From the NCBI RefSeq assembly GCF_004402015.1, contig NZ_SOPW01000005.1, positions 62,001-126,000 on the forward strand: a DNA stretch of 64,000 nucleotides. Reading direction: 5' to 3'. The position numbers and the translations under genes were made by a program. The notes beneath the pieces were generated by a model. It saw nothing but the letters and a program-made list of their open reading frames with translations. It had not been told where the DNA came from and made no database searches. Positions 8,279 through 16,569 of this stretch are shown one piece after another; position 1 is the stretch's first letter, and the number at the start of each line of letters is the position of its first letter. The stretch comes from Filobacillus milosensis. GTDB taxonomy: Bacteria; Bacillota; Bacilli; Bacillales; Alkalibacillaceae.

Positions 8279-9256
8279 ATGAGTGAAAAAAGTCAGGTAT
8301 TAAACTGTAATGATTTGACAGGAGGCTGGACTTCCGCAGGTGTAGCTATTTTAAATACAGTTAGATTTTTAAAAGAAGATTATGACCTACCTCAAGTTAT
8401 GGGGTATACAGGTTTTGCTTTTCGAATTAACATTAATGCGGCCGATGTAGATGTCGCTGGACCGACAGCGTTTGATTGGGAAAGCATTTTTGAAAGAGGA
8501 CTAGCTAATTTAGGAATTAAAGCTACAACCGTTCGTACAAAAGACTTTGTGGCACCAACTCCAGAAGAACTGAAACAGGCGATTGCGATGGTACAAGATA
8601 GCATTGATCAGGGTGTGCCTGCGATTTCATGGGATATGCATGTCCCTGAATTCGGGAATATTTATGGTTATGACGATCAAAAACAAGCATTCATGGCTAA
8701 AGATCCTGCCGGAGATCAGCCACTGCCTTACGAAAAGCTCGGTCGTGGGCAAGTGAATGAAATGTTCGTCGCAACCGTTCAAGACTCGTTTGAAATCGAC
8801 AGAAAATCTCAGTTGAAAAACGCTTTAGAAATGGCGATCGAACATGCGAGATATCGTGAACACCAACATGAATTACCACCTTATGAAAATGGTTTAAAAG
8901 GTTACGATGCATGGATAGAAGCGTTTGAAAAGGGTCAAGTGAGTGAATTCGGAAATGCCTACAATATACACGTGGTCCAAGACGCAAGAAGAGTTGCTGC
9001 GAAGTTTTTTGATTGGTTAAAAGTTGAATGGAAGGATGATGAGCGAATATCTAATCTGTGCTATGATGCGCAAGAGAAATATAATGAAGTAGCCAATCAT
9101 TTAGAAGAACTCATAGAGCTTTATCCATTTCCACAAGGTGGGGAGCCAAACAAGCCACAAAATGCTCAGATTACGATAGATAAACTACAATTAGCAAAAG
9201 AAGCTGAGTTCCAGGCAGTAAACAAATTAGAAGAGCTATTAGAAGAAGTGAAATAG
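8279..9256 (+). CDS. BtrH N-terminal-domain-like protein
   Basis: 325 residues. The N-terminus (QVLNCNDLTGG, Cys10) and the segment DWESIFERGLANLGIK resemble the BtrH/papain-like N-terminal domain named after the butirosin acyltransferase, in which a Cys near the N-terminus is catalytic. Residues 110-150 contain ISWDMHVPEFGNIYGYDD, typical of the His region of this fold. The C-terminal third is helical and charged. Starts at ATG 8279 with AAAGGGG upstream, 14 nt after the sigma gene. A cysteine acyltransferase or peptidase-like role is possible but unproven. Ends at a strong terminator, so the two genes form one unit. Confidence 0.65.
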   Translation: MSEKSQVLNCNDLTGGWTSAGVAILNTVRFLKEDYDLPQVMGYTGFAFRININAADVDVAGPTAFDWESIFERGLANLGIKATTVRTKDFVAPTPEELKQAIAMVQDSIDQGVPAISWDMHVPEFGNIYGYDDQKQAFMAKDPAGDQPLPYEKLGRGQVNEMFVATVQDSFEIDRKSQLKNALEMAIEHARYREHQHELPPYENGLKGYDAWIEAFEKGQVSEFGNAYNIHVVQDARRVAAKFFDWLKVEWKDDERISNLCYDAQEKYNEVANHLEELIELYPFPQGGEPNKPQNAQITIDKLQLAKEAEFQAVNKLEELLEEVK

Positions 9257-9263
9257 TAGAATG

Positions 9264-9300
9264 AAAGAGTCTAGTTGCAAAATGTGCTAGACTCTTTTCT
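9264..9300 (+). terminator. Rho-independent terminator of the sigma/BtrH-like operon
   Basis: AAAGAGTCTAG and CTAGACTCTTT form an 11-bp stem over a 12-nt loop, followed by T-rich sequence. Confidence 0.85.
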
Positions 9301-9333
9301 AGTTTTAGCTTTAAATAGAGTTAAGGAGGAAAA

Positions 9334-10116
9334 ATGATGACAAATTGGCAAACATGCTCTTCAGATGTAAAAGATTTTACATTTAATATACAAAAAGAAA
9401 CACAAAACATTTTAAATAATAATCTTGTAGGGATTTACCTCCATGGATCTCTAGCAATGGGAGGGTTTAATCCTAATAAAAGTGACATTGATCTACTGGT
9501 GGTCACGAAATACCCAGTAAATGTAGAGGCCAAAAAGGAACTAACTCAGCTGTTCTTAAATCACTCATCCCAACCTTATCCTGTGGAGATAAGTGTGCTA
9601 AATGAATCTCAACTTCAAACGTGGCAACACCCAAGCCCATTTGACTTCCATTATGGTGAGGATTGGCGAGAAAAATATAAAAATGATTTTGAAAGTTTTA
9701 TTAATGAAGTACCTTTAACTGACCCTGACCTGGCTGCCCATATCACAATCATGAATCACTATGGAATAAGCTTAACTGGACCACCAATAGACGAGATTTT
9801 TCCAAAAATTCCTCAGTCTGATTACAAATCTTCAATTGTAGAGGACTATAATGATTGTTTAGAGAATATTGAAGATAATCCAGTATATTGTGTCTTAAAC
9901 TTGCTAAGAGTGTATTGGTATTTAAAAGAAGAAGTTATTTCATCGAAAAAAGAAGCAGGGGAATGGGGGCTTGTAGCGCTTCCTGAAAAGTTCCATCCGA
10001 CAATTCGTAAAACCGTTAATGAATATAAAGGAGTCAAAGAAGCTCATTTCAATCGAGAGGAGCTTTTAGCAGTAAGGAATTATATTTCTGATCGTGTGAG
10101 TAGATTGAATGATTAG
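9334..10116 (+). CDS. aminoglycoside nucleotidyltransferase-like protein (AadA/ANT(9) type)
   Basis: 260 residues. N-terminal nucleotidyltransferase domain with GSLAMGGFNPNKSDIDLLVV: GS and the DxD metal-binding pair of the pol-beta fold are intact. The C-terminal helical domain follows AadA-type adenylyltransferases (VYCVLNLLRVYWYLKE, EAGEWGLVALPEKF). Enzymes of this layout adenylylate streptomycin/spectinomycin, so the protein may act on an aminocyclitol; chromosomal homologues often have untested substrates. RBS AAGGAGG precedes ATG 9334. Same strand as the next two genes. Confidence 0.8.
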   Translation: MMTNWQTCSSDVKDFTFNIQKETQNILNNNLVGIYLHGSLAMGGFNPNKSDIDLLVVTKYPVNVEAKKELTQLFLNHSSQPYPVEISVLNESQLQTWQHPSPFDFHYGEDWREKYKNDFESFINEVPLTDPDLAAHITIMNHYGISLTGPPIDEIFPKIPQSDYKSSIVEDYNDCLENIEDNPVYCVLNLLRVYWYLKEEVISSKKEAGEWGLVALPEKFHPTIRKTVNEYKGVKEAHFNREELLAVRNYISDRVSRLND

Positions 10117-10145
10117 ATTTTATGTAAATTTGGGGTGTGTTATCC

Positions 10146-10799
10146 ATGACTAAAAAACGATTTGACCTAACGATTGAGCTACCAAATAGAGAAGAAGATA
10201 AGCGGCCTTGGTATGAAGAAGTTGTGCAAGATGCACAAGAGAGGATTTCTATTTTTGCTAAAAACCATCATTGGGATGAACATGTTACAACTCCTTTAGT
10301 GAAAAAGGTCCATGTATTTGATTCAAAAGAGCAGTTCGATGATAAGGTCAAAGAAGCATTGGATGTAGATCCAGAGGTTGAGTTGCCACTAACCGTTTCA
10401 GGCATAGTTATTAATGGAACTTTGACGGTCGTTACACCTGAAATCTATGCTGCAAATTACAAAGCTGGTCAAGAAGAGCGTGCTTATGAAAAACTTCTTG
10501 CACACGAAATGGCCCATGAATTACATATTCGAATTCTCCATGGCGAAGAAGACTTAATGGGGCCAAGGTGGTTCTTCGAAGGATTTGCACTTTATGCTGC
10601 TAATCAGTTTAGTGAAACAACGCTTAATTTAACTGATGAAAATATTCAAGAAATCGTTACATCTGATAAATCTGTTACCTATGCTTATTATCGATTGTTG
10701 ATGGATGAATTACTACGTCATATAAATCTTAATGAAGCAGTTGAACATGCTAAAAAAGCTGACTTTGAAGATAAAGTAAAGAACGTTTTAAAGGTGTAG
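10146..10799 (+). CDS. zincin metallopeptidase-like protein (HEMAH)
   Basis: 217 residues from ATG 10146, chosen over GTG 10137 because GGGGTG lies 8 nt upstream. The zinc motif HExxH is present as HEMAH (about residue 120), followed 20-25 residues later by GPRWFFEGFALYAA, whose Glu is the expected third ligand of a gluzincin. There is no signal peptide or membrane segment, so it should act in the cytosol. The N-terminal half (ITIFAKNHHW region, then a beta-rich part) is not recognised. Substrate unknown. Follows the nucleotidyltransferase by 29 nt. Confidence 0.75.
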   Translation: MTKKRFDLTIELPNREEDKRPWYEEVVQDAQERISIFAKNHHWDEHVTTPLVKKVHVFDSKEQFDDKVKEALDVDPEVELPLTVSGIVINGTLTVVTPEIYAANYKAGQEERAYEKLLAHEMAHELHIRILHGEEDLMGPRWFFEGFALYAANQFSETTLNLTDENIQEIVTSDKSVTYAYYRLLMDELLRHINLNEAVEHAKKADFEDKVKNVLKV

Positions 10800-10818
10800 A
10801 CTGATGGAGGGGAAAAGT

Positions 10819-11286
10819 TTGATTACGAACCAAGATGTACCTCAACATAAGCTTAATCAGTTTTTTGAAAAACATTGGGGAAGTCCCAAGATGGTCACAT
10901 CAACAGGGGTCTATCAATGCAATGAATTAGATGGCTATGCAGTAATCGAAGACAATGAAATCGTTGGTTTAATCACTTATGTTATTGAAGGAAATGTATG
11001 TGAAATTATTTCATTGGATAGTTTAGTAGAAAATAAAGGCATCGGATCAAAACTGATTCAACAAGTAGAAGAAATGGCCAAGTTAAACGACTGTCAGCAT
11101 ATCAAACTCATCACAACCAATGATAACTTACGTGCGATTGGTTTTTATCAAAAGCGAGGATACCGCTTAGCTGAACTTTCGATAAATGCAGTTGAGAAAG
11201 CAAGGGAGATAAAGCCCGAAATCCCACTTGTCGCTGAAAATGGGATTCCGATTAGAGACGAAATTTTATTGGTGAAACCTTTATAA
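10819..11286 (+). CDS. GNAT-family acetyltransferase
   Basis: 155 residues if the TTG at 10819 is used; GGAGGGG (10806-10812) lies 6 nt upstream, whereas ATG 10804 has no RBS. The acetyl-CoA-binding segment reads SLVENKGIGSKLIQQVEEMA (motif A, Q/RxxGxG/A type) and motif B reads NDNLRAIGFYQKRGYRLAE. Substrate unknown. The last gene of a three-gene run on this strand; its 3' end overlaps the convergent acetyltransferase gene by 6 nt. Confidence 0.8.
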   Translation: MITNQDVPQHKLNQFFEKHWGSPKMVTSTGVYQCNELDGYAVIEDNEIVGLITYVIEGNVCEIISLDSLVENKGIGSKLIQQVEEMAKLNDCQHIKLITTNDNLRAIGFYQKRGYRLAELSINAVEKAREIKPEIPLVAENGIPIRDEILLVKPL

Positions 11287-11799
11287 ATATTTATTTTGAT
11301 ATTCGTAATAAACGAATTTTAATGGTTGGCCATTCATCATGAATTCCTCATCACTCGTATCAACGAGTTCAAAGCCGTTTTTCTCAAGCACCTTCTGTGA
11401 GGCTATATTGTTTGTCGTTGTCTTTGCACGTACTTGGTGAACATCCAATGAATCTAGTTTTTCCATCAAGAGTTTTAATGATTGATTAGCGATTCCTTTG
11501 CCTGTATAGTCCTTACCTAATCGGTAACCAACATGTCCGAATCGTTGGGTTTGATTAATGTCTACTAGATTCATTCGCCCAAGGATGGTCCCTTGCATAT
11601 CTTTTATTAAATAAAAATAAGATAATCCTTGATCTTGCTCATCCAACAACGATTCAAGGTTTTGAATGAAATTTTCAGAGACATAATAATCATCACCGCG
11701 ACTAGGTACCAATTCCTCAAAGAACTTACGGTTTTTACGTTCGAACTCTAATAACTTTCTCGTGTCTTCTCTATGTAATGGTTCGATTTTAATTTCCAT
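11281..11799 (-). CDS. GNAT acetyltransferase, RimJ/RimL-like
   Basis: 172 residues. N-terminal MEIKIEPLHREDTRKLLEFERKN is typical of the RimJ/RimL-like group; motif A is YRLGKDYTGKGIANQSLKLL and motif B TTNNIASQKVLEKNGFELVD. Start follows the esterase stop by 3 nt, so it is the third gene of an operon with the flavin reductase and esterase. Such enzymes acetylate protein N-termini or small amines; the target is unknown. Confidence 0.82.
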   Translation of the reverse strand: MEIKIEPLHREDTRKLLEFERKNRKFFEELVPSRGDDYYVSENFIQNLESLLDEQDQGLSYFYLIKDMQGTILGRMNLVDINQTQRFGHVGYRLGKDYTGKGIANQSLKLLMEKLDSLDVHQVRAKTTTNNIASQKVLEKNGFELVDTSDEEFMMNGQPLKFVYYEYQNKYL

Positions 11800-11802
11800 A
11801 CA

Positions 11803-12546
11803 TTATCCCCAATCTAATGTCTCTAAAAATTGAGATACATCCTCAACTATTTGTTCACGCTCTTTCCCGAGAGTTATGATGTGCCCGGATTTTTCATACC
11901 ATTTAAGCTGCTTTTCCATAGTACTAATGTCGTCATAAATTAATTTAGCACTGTTGATGTACAACTCTTCGTCTAATAGGCCTTGTAAGACGAATGTTGG
12001 TATTGTAATTGACTTAAGTTGTTGGCTCACATTCACGATTAATTTTTGTAGTTCATTAAGTGATAGCATGGGTTGTAGTTTAAACTTGGCTATTTCAGCT
12101 TCAATCTGGGCGGCATCTTTTCCTTCAATTTTCTTATAACTTAGGGCATAATCATGCACACGCTTGGTCAAGTCTTCTATACTTTTTGCCTGCATCGGAG
12201 CGCACATCGAAACTACTCCATTAACACGATGTTCGGCTGCTAGTTTAAGAGAAAAAACAGCCCCTAATGAAACGCCTGCAACTGCAATCTGTTCGTACCC
12301 GCTATTTTTAAGTAACGCGTATCCATTTTTTACATCTTCCCACCACTGTTCAGGGCTGGATTGAATAAGTTGATCAGGCCCCACACCGTGCCCTTTATAT
12401 AATGGTGCATGGCAAGTATACCCACGCTTTTGCAAAAAACGACCTAACTTTCGAACGTCGACTGTACTTCCGGTAAATCCATGTAATAATAAAACTGCTC
12501 TATCTCCACCTTCATAGGTGAAAGGTTTTGGTGTGACAACTTTCAT
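11803..12546 (-). CDS. carboxylesterase, Est30-like alpha/beta hydrolase
   Basis: 247 residues. LLLHGFTGSTVDVRKLGRFL gives the oxyanion-hole region, AVAGVSLGAVFSL the nucleophile elbow (Ser in GVSLG), GLLDEELY the acid and KSGHIITL the histidine. Length and motifs match the Bacillus/Geobacillus Est30 group, which hydrolyses short-chain esters and monoacylglycerols. Middle gene of a three-gene operon, 12 nt downstream of the flavin reductase. No signal peptide, so cytosolic. Confidence 0.85.
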   Translation of the reverse strand: MKVVTPKPFTYEGGDRAVLLLHGFTGSTVDVRKLGRFLQKRGYTCHAPLYKGHGVGPDQLIQSSPEQWWEDVKNGYALLKNSGYEQIAVAGVSLGAVFSLKLAAEHRVNGVVSMCAPMQAKSIEDLTKRVHDYALSYKKIEGKDAAQIEAEIAKFKLQPMLSLNELQKLIVNVSQQLKSITIPTFVLQGLLDEELYINSAKLIYDDISTMEKQLKWYEKSGHIITLGKEREQIVEDVSQFLETLDWG

Positions 12547-12558
12547 GGTTTTCTCCTT

Positions 12559-13119
12559 CTAATCTTTAATTCTATGATTTTCAAAACGACTATTATTCTC
12601 TACACTTGTATATTTAGAACGACCAAGATATAGAGGGATTGATAATTGATCAAAATCTGGTAAACCGTTATCCAGGAATTTTTCTTTATCTTGATGAAAC
12701 TGAACGATATCGCCAACAAACCAATCGTGGTCGCCGTATGTATTACAATCAGTTACTTCACACTCATAGACCACATAGGCGTCATTTAGAACTGGTGCAC
12801 CTGTGGCCTCACCGTACTCAAAGCTCATTCCGCCTTTTTCGAACTTGTTCACTTGTGATCCTGTGTATGTTCCAGCTTGTGAAATAAATCTAGCTTTTTC
12901 AAGTGGTAGAAAATTAATCGCAAACTTTCCTGACTCTTTAACTAGTTGATGTGTGTGACGCTCGGGGCCAATCGCTACGCCATATATGGGCGGAGTAAAC
13001 GATATGTAAGAGTGCCACCCAGCTGCCATGACGTTTTCTTCTCCGTTATGAGCTGCAGTCACTATGGCAACCATCCCTGGGTAACAGTGCATTATTTTAT
13101 GATCTATTGCTTCTAACAT
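12559..13119 (-). CDS. flavin reductase-like FMN-binding protein
   Basis: 186 residues with the flavoredoxin/flavin-reductase split-barrel pattern: CYPGMVAIVTA, NVMAAGWHSYISFTPPIYGV, then HTHQLVKESGKFAINFLP. RBS AAAGGAGG precedes ATG. First gene of the operon with the esterase and a GNAT. The family binds FMN and either reduces free flavin or acts as an electron carrier; the partner oxygenase is not in the window. Confidence 0.82.
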   Translation of the reverse strand: MLEAIDHKIMHCYPGMVAIVTAAHNGEENVMAAGWHSYISFTPPIYGVAIGPERHTHQLVKESGKFAINFLPLEKARFISQAGTYTGSQVNKFEKGGMSFEYGEATGAPVLNDAYVVYECEVTDCNTYGDHDWFVGDIVQFHQDKEKFLDNGLPDFDQLSIPLYLGRSKYTSVENNSRFENHRIKD

Positions 13120-13189
13120 TTAGACGCCTCCTTTAGTTTGATTATCATATTATCACCAAACGATGCGAGTTGCATTTAATTGGTTTAAC

Positions 13190-13915
13190 TCAATAATCTC
13201 TAGGTTTCTCTTGCAGTAATCTCAAGCGATAGGCATTCATAGCGGTCTCGCCCAAATGGTCAAGTAAATTATAGTTGGCATATGCTCCAACAATCGCGCC
13301 TAGTCCTGGGACAAGCTGAAGCATTTTCACCAAATCAATATAATCACGATACTCTTGTTGAAAGACTTGCCAATCCATATCTTTTAAGCGTTCTTTATGA
13401 TCTTCCCAATTCTCTATAATATGAAAAGTCTCTCGTCTGTGTTGGTCATCTGAAAATGCGAGCTGGAAAACATGCAAAATAAACAAACGTTCTTCATAAT
13501 GGTTTGTATCATAGCCATAAACAGCAGCTGCATCAAATAAGAATTTCATTTTCACTGATAAAAGAAGTGGAAAATCAGCAAGTCCAAGCAATATTCCGCC
13601 TGCTCCAGTGCTCGCCCCTTCAGCAGCAGCCGTTTTTCTATAGTTTGATAATTTTTGACGTAAAAGCTGATCCCGCTCTTCAAGACTCATCCCGTTATAC
13701 TGATGCTTACGGGTTGTAATGTTTGAACCGACCAATGTTGTTTTAACCATTCCTTTAATGCCTTCAGTAATCACTCGATGCACACGGTCTGGAATCATTC
13801 CGTTAAATTTCGTTTGTGTCTTCTTGGATAAACGTTTAAATGCATTGGAACGTTTTAAAACTTTTCGTCGCCAAGTCTGCAAATCTTTATATACTTTCAC
13901 TTCATAAATGTTCAT
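13190..13915 (-). CDS. EcsC-family protein
   Basis: 241 residues from the ATG at 13915 (AGGGTG 6-7 nt upstream; the GTG and ATG just before it are too close). The EcsC core is clear: AEGASTGAGGILLGLADFP (helix with small residues), then LLSVKMKFLFDAAAVYGYD and, near the C-terminus, LQLVPGLGAIVGAYANYNLL. EcsC is the third gene of the B. subtilis ecsABC operon, whose own role is undefined; this copy is outside an ecsAB context. Likely membrane associated through its two small-residue-rich helices. Confidence 0.85.
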   Translation of the reverse strand: MNIYEVKVYKDLQTWRRKVLKRSNAFKRLSKKTQTKFNGMIPDRVHRVITEGIKGMVKTTLVGSNITTRKHQYNGMSLEERDQLLRQKLSNYRKTAAAEGASTGAGGILLGLADFPLLLSVKMKFLFDAAAVYGYDTNHYEERLFILHVFQLAFSDDQHRRETFHIIENWEDHKERLKDMDWQVFQQEYRDYIDLVKMLQLVPGLGAIVGAYANYNLLDHLGETAMNAYRLRLLQEKPRDY

Positions 13916-14044
13916 GGTCATCACCCTAAGTCTATTTTAACAAAAGGAAATCGGAACAATTCATAGAAACGACTCATTTTTTGTAGAGGAAAAACGTCAA
14001 ACTATGTAGAAATTGGTAATAGGTGTAAAAATGGAGGGGAATAT

Positions 14045-14449
14045 ATGATTTTTGAAATGACTATTCAATTTCGAGTTAGTGATATAGATGAGGGCCAAAA
14101 ATTTTATGAAGAGCTGTTTCAGAGAAAACCAGATTTTGTTCCACATGAAGGGTTCGCCGAATGGGAAATCGTTCCCGGTAATTGGCTTCAAGTCGCTGAA
14201 GGCATACCGACTGTAGGGAGTGGTCCTTTACGTTTAGGCGTTACTAATATTGAAGCGGCAAAACAACGATTACTCGATAAATTTAACATTGAAGATTTTG
14301 AAGTGCATTCAAGAAAAGAAGTACCCGTCAAATGGGGAACATTTTCTGACCCTTGGGGGAATAGGTTAGGTTTTTTTGAATATCTGGATAAAGGTGAGGA
14401 GCAGGAAAGAATTACAGAATTATTAGGCGATAAAAAGGAGATGTATTAA
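14045..14449 (+). CDS. VOC (glyoxalase) family protein
   Basis: 134 residues, start ATG 14045 with GGAGGGG upstream. Pattern: MTIQFRVSDIDEGQKFYEEL at the N-terminus and TFSDPWGNRLGFFEY near the C-terminus. Fits the glyoxalase/bleomycin-resistance superfamily. The next gene begins at the base after its stop, so a three-gene operon with a small membrane protein and a kinase is likely. Confidence 0.78.
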   Translation: MIFEMTIQFRVSDIDEGQKFYEELFQRKPDFVPHEGFAEWEIVPGNWLQVAEGIPTVGSGPLRLGVTNIEAAKQRLLDKFNIEDFEVHSRKEVPVKWGTFSDPWGNRLGFFEYLDKGEEQERITELLGDKKEMY

Positions 14450-14758
14450 GTGTACAATGCGATTGTTATGCTGAGTTTTATTTTTACATATAGTGTTCTT
14501 ATTGCAAGTATTGCCATCTCCATGAAAAATCGTTTCCACGCTGGAACAGTAGCTTTTGGGCTTTTAGCCTTGCTCCCGTTACTTGGATTATTATCTGATA
14601 TGTTCATTACAAATGTTATAGATGGTGGTGGGCCAAGTAACATGTCTATTGGTTCAATGGTGGGGTTTGTCTCAACTAGCTTTAAGATATTAGAAGGTAT
14701 TGCATATGCAATATTAGTATTCGGCCTATACCGACTTTGGAGAATTAGGCAGGCATGA
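14450..14758 (+). CDS. small integral membrane protein
   Basis: 102 residues from a GTG start that directly follows the VOC stop codon; translation is probably coupled. Three hydrophobic helices (near residues 5-25, 32-52 and 75-95) with a loop containing NVIDGGGPSNMS. I do not recognise the family. Its stop overlaps the next start (ATGA), a second sign of coupling. Confidence 0.7.
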   Translation: MYNAIVMLSFIFTYSVLIASIAISMKNRFHAGTVAFGLLALLPLLGLLSDMFITNVIDGGGPSNMSIGSMVGFVSTSFKILEGIAYAILVFGLYRLWRIRQA

Positions 14759-15474
14759 AGACTCTACTAAAAGAGTTAGATCTACCCCAACATGTTACTC
14801 TAGAATCTATTTCATGGGGGAGAGATAGCCAAGTATATAAAGTTAAAGATGGACGTAATCAATTTGCTCTTAGAGTTTTACCTAGCAATCGTCATGATCA
14901 ATTTGTTAAAGAAGAAAAAACTATTCTCTATGCGAAGCAACACGGAATTCCGGTGTCTAATGTACATAAAGTAGTTAAAGCTGAAGATTATTCAGCCATG
15001 TTGATGGAATGGGCTGATGGTAAGACGCTATTACATCAGCTACAAGAAACTCCAGAACACGCAAAATTATTAGGTGAGGAATTCGGTCACATGCAAGCTA
15101 AAATTAATCGCGTAAATTATAATCAACCATCTAATTTATTGCTATCTAACCAAAAAGAAAAGCGAATGCTGGATTCCATAAAACTGAACAACCACTTTCT
15201 CATCCACCTTGATTTTCACCCACTAAACGTTCTTACGGATGGTCTTAACATTACTGCAGTATTAGATTTGGTTAATGCTGGTGCGGGAGACCCACGCCTC
15301 GATTATGCCAGAACTCAATATCTATTAAAAATGGTAGGCGATCAATATTTAGAAGAACAATCACTAAAGCAATTTTTAGATGGGTGGAGAAAAGGTATAG
15401 GAGGCCAAAAAATAAATCAGGCGTTGGAAGAATGGGCTGAAATTAGGACGAAAAGAGATTTAGGTTTGGGGTGA
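14755..15474 (+). CDS. APH-family phosphotransferase
   Basis: 239 residues, APH/choline-kinase fold. ALRVLPSNRHDQFVKEE carries the ATP-lobe Lys-like region, AMLMEWADGKTLL the hinge, LIHLDFHPLNVL the catalytic loop (Asp present; the usual HGD is HLD) and VLDLVNAGAGDPRLDYA the metal-binding motif. Start overlaps the previous stop by 4 nt. Intact counterpart to the broken kinase gene at the left of the window, though not a close copy. Substrate unknown. Confidence 0.82.
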   Translation: MKTLLKELDLPQHVTLESISWGRDSQVYKVKDGRNQFALRVLPSNRHDQFVKEEKTILYAKQHGIPVSNVHKVVKAEDYSAMLMEWADGKTLLHQLQETPEHAKLLGEEFGHMQAKINRVNYNQPSNLLLSNQKEKRMLDSIKLNNHFLIHLDFHPLNVLTDGLNITAVLDLVNAGAGDPRLDYARTQYLLKMVGDQYLEEQSLKQFLDGWRKGIGGQKINQALEEWAEIRTKRDLGLG

Positions 15475-15478
15475 TACC

Positions 15479-15763
15479 ATGGGTTGGGGTTATATTATCG
15501 GTCCCATTTTAATAGTTGCATTAATTTAATGGGAGCCTAATAGAAAAATTAAATTGCGTTCTTTTTTAAATGGTGTTCTAATTTTTTATATTATTACTAT
15601 CTTACTAAAAATAATTGGGCATTTAATACATAATCACATTTATATATCTCTGTCACCATTTGATTATTTACCCGAGGTAGTTAACCTCTGGATTGGTGGG
15701 TTATTGTGGTTCGGTGGAGCTTGTTATCTTTCGTATAAAGTTTGGAAAAGCAATAGTCAGTAA
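15479..15763 (+). pseudogene. small membrane protein gene with in-frame TAA
   Basis: ATG 15479 follows a good RBS (GGGGTGATA) and codes 16 residues ending IVALI, then TAA at 15527. The same frame continues without another stop to 15763, reading WEPNRKIKLRSFLNG and then two further hydrophobic helices and a basic C-terminus. Read through, the product is a 94-residue three-helix membrane protein. The downstream TTG at 15554 has no RBS, so the single TAA most likely inactivates the gene; a sequencing error would also explain it. Confidence 0.6.
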
Positions 15764-15826
15764 AAAATAATTTATATCAAATTGTTAATAGCAGTATCTA
15801 TCAATAAGATGTTTGGAGGATGAAAT

Positions 15827-16036
15827 ATGATTCTTTCTATTAATTGGTACGACTGGGTCACACCCACAACGCCAACCGCAGCAATCATAACAGGTTCTGT
15901 TTTTGCGATATTAATCGCGTTTATGGTTTGGTTTGAAGATAAAGATTGGAAGGTGTTTTTCGCTTTTGCGGGAATCGGTATTGGCGTGACACTTTTAGGG
16001 GCGGGATTACTAGAATTTCTAGGCTGGTTTAATTAG
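15827..16036 (+). CDS. small two-helix membrane protein
   Basis: 69 residues, RBS TGGAGGA 6 nt before ATG. Starts with a Trp-rich segment (INWYDWVTPTTP), then helices at about 18-36 and 45-65 separated by FEDKDWKV. Not recognised. Ends at a strong terminator. Confidence 0.7.
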   Translation: MILSINWYDWVTPTTPTAAIITGSVFAILIAFMVWFEDKDWKVFFAFAGIGIGVTLLGAGLLEFLGWFN

Positions 16037-16070
16037 AAAAACGCGATTATGCAATCGCGTTTAATTTTTT
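16037..16070 (+). terminator. Rho-independent terminator, probably bidirectional
   Basis: ACGCGATT pairs with AATCGCGT over a 4-nt loop, flanked by A-rich and T-rich sequence on the two sides. Confidence 0.85.
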
Positions 16071-16141
16071 GTAAATCTCACGGCTAAAATTGCCCCAACC
16101 ACTAGAAATATAACGAGGAAAATTAACATGGTTAATGACAT
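16061..16141 (-). CDS. 26-residue single-helix membrane microprotein
   Basis: The minus strand reads ATG at 16141 to TAA at 16061. One hydrophobic helix (LIFLVIFLVVGAILAV) is followed by a basic tail RFTKN. The start overlaps the stop of the upstream PH-domain gene (TAATG), so translation is probably coupled, and the frame ends at the terminator. Too short for automatic gene finders; support is position and helix character only. Confidence 0.5.
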   Translation of the reverse strand: MSLTMLIFLVIFLVVGAILAVRFTKN

Positions 16142-16569
16142 TATGAGTGCCCACCTTTCAGCTTATCATCTAATTTAATATTTGGATTAACTTCTAACAA
16201 AGCTTGGGCAAACTCTCGTTCATGTTTAGGGGATATAACTGCATAACGAAAGTCACGTTCGTATAAAATTTCTAAGCGATCTAATGATAGTGCAGGAGAT
16301 GCCCATAACGTATGTGATTTTTTTAAAGACTGAATTTTAGTGATGTCTATCTTACGTTTAATCGGCCCTGACTGTACATACAGAGTTGAACCATCAATTT
16401 TATATCCAGTTTTAAACCAAATCCACATTAAAAATAAGGATAAAATTGGGGATATTATTAAACCGATAACATCAACAGAAATGAGAGCATTAAATATCAT
16501 AACAATAGGCAAACCCCAAATGATTACCCCTAACCACCAATCACGCTTCGAAGGAAAATAATTTACCAT
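16141..16569 (-). CDS. bacterial PH-domain membrane protein (bPH/DUF1200 type)
   Basis: 142 residues. Two N-terminal helices (GVIIWGLPIVMIF and LIISPILSLFLMWIWF) precede a PH-like domain: YKIDGSTLYVQSGPIKRKID, then SLKKSHTLWASPALSLDRLE and a C-terminal YAVISPKHEREFAQAL. The A-S-DRLEI and ISPK features are typical of this PH group. Overlaps the upstream zinc-ribbon gene by 7 nt and the downstream microprotein by 1 nt. Role unknown. Confidence 0.75.
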   Translation of the reverse strand: MVNYFPSKRDWWLGVIIWGLPIVMIFNALISVDVIGLIISPILSLFLMWIWFKTGYKIDGSTLYVQSGPIKRKIDITKIQSLKKSHTLWASPALSLDRLEILYERDFRYAVISPKHEREFAQALLEVNPNIKLDDKLKGGHS

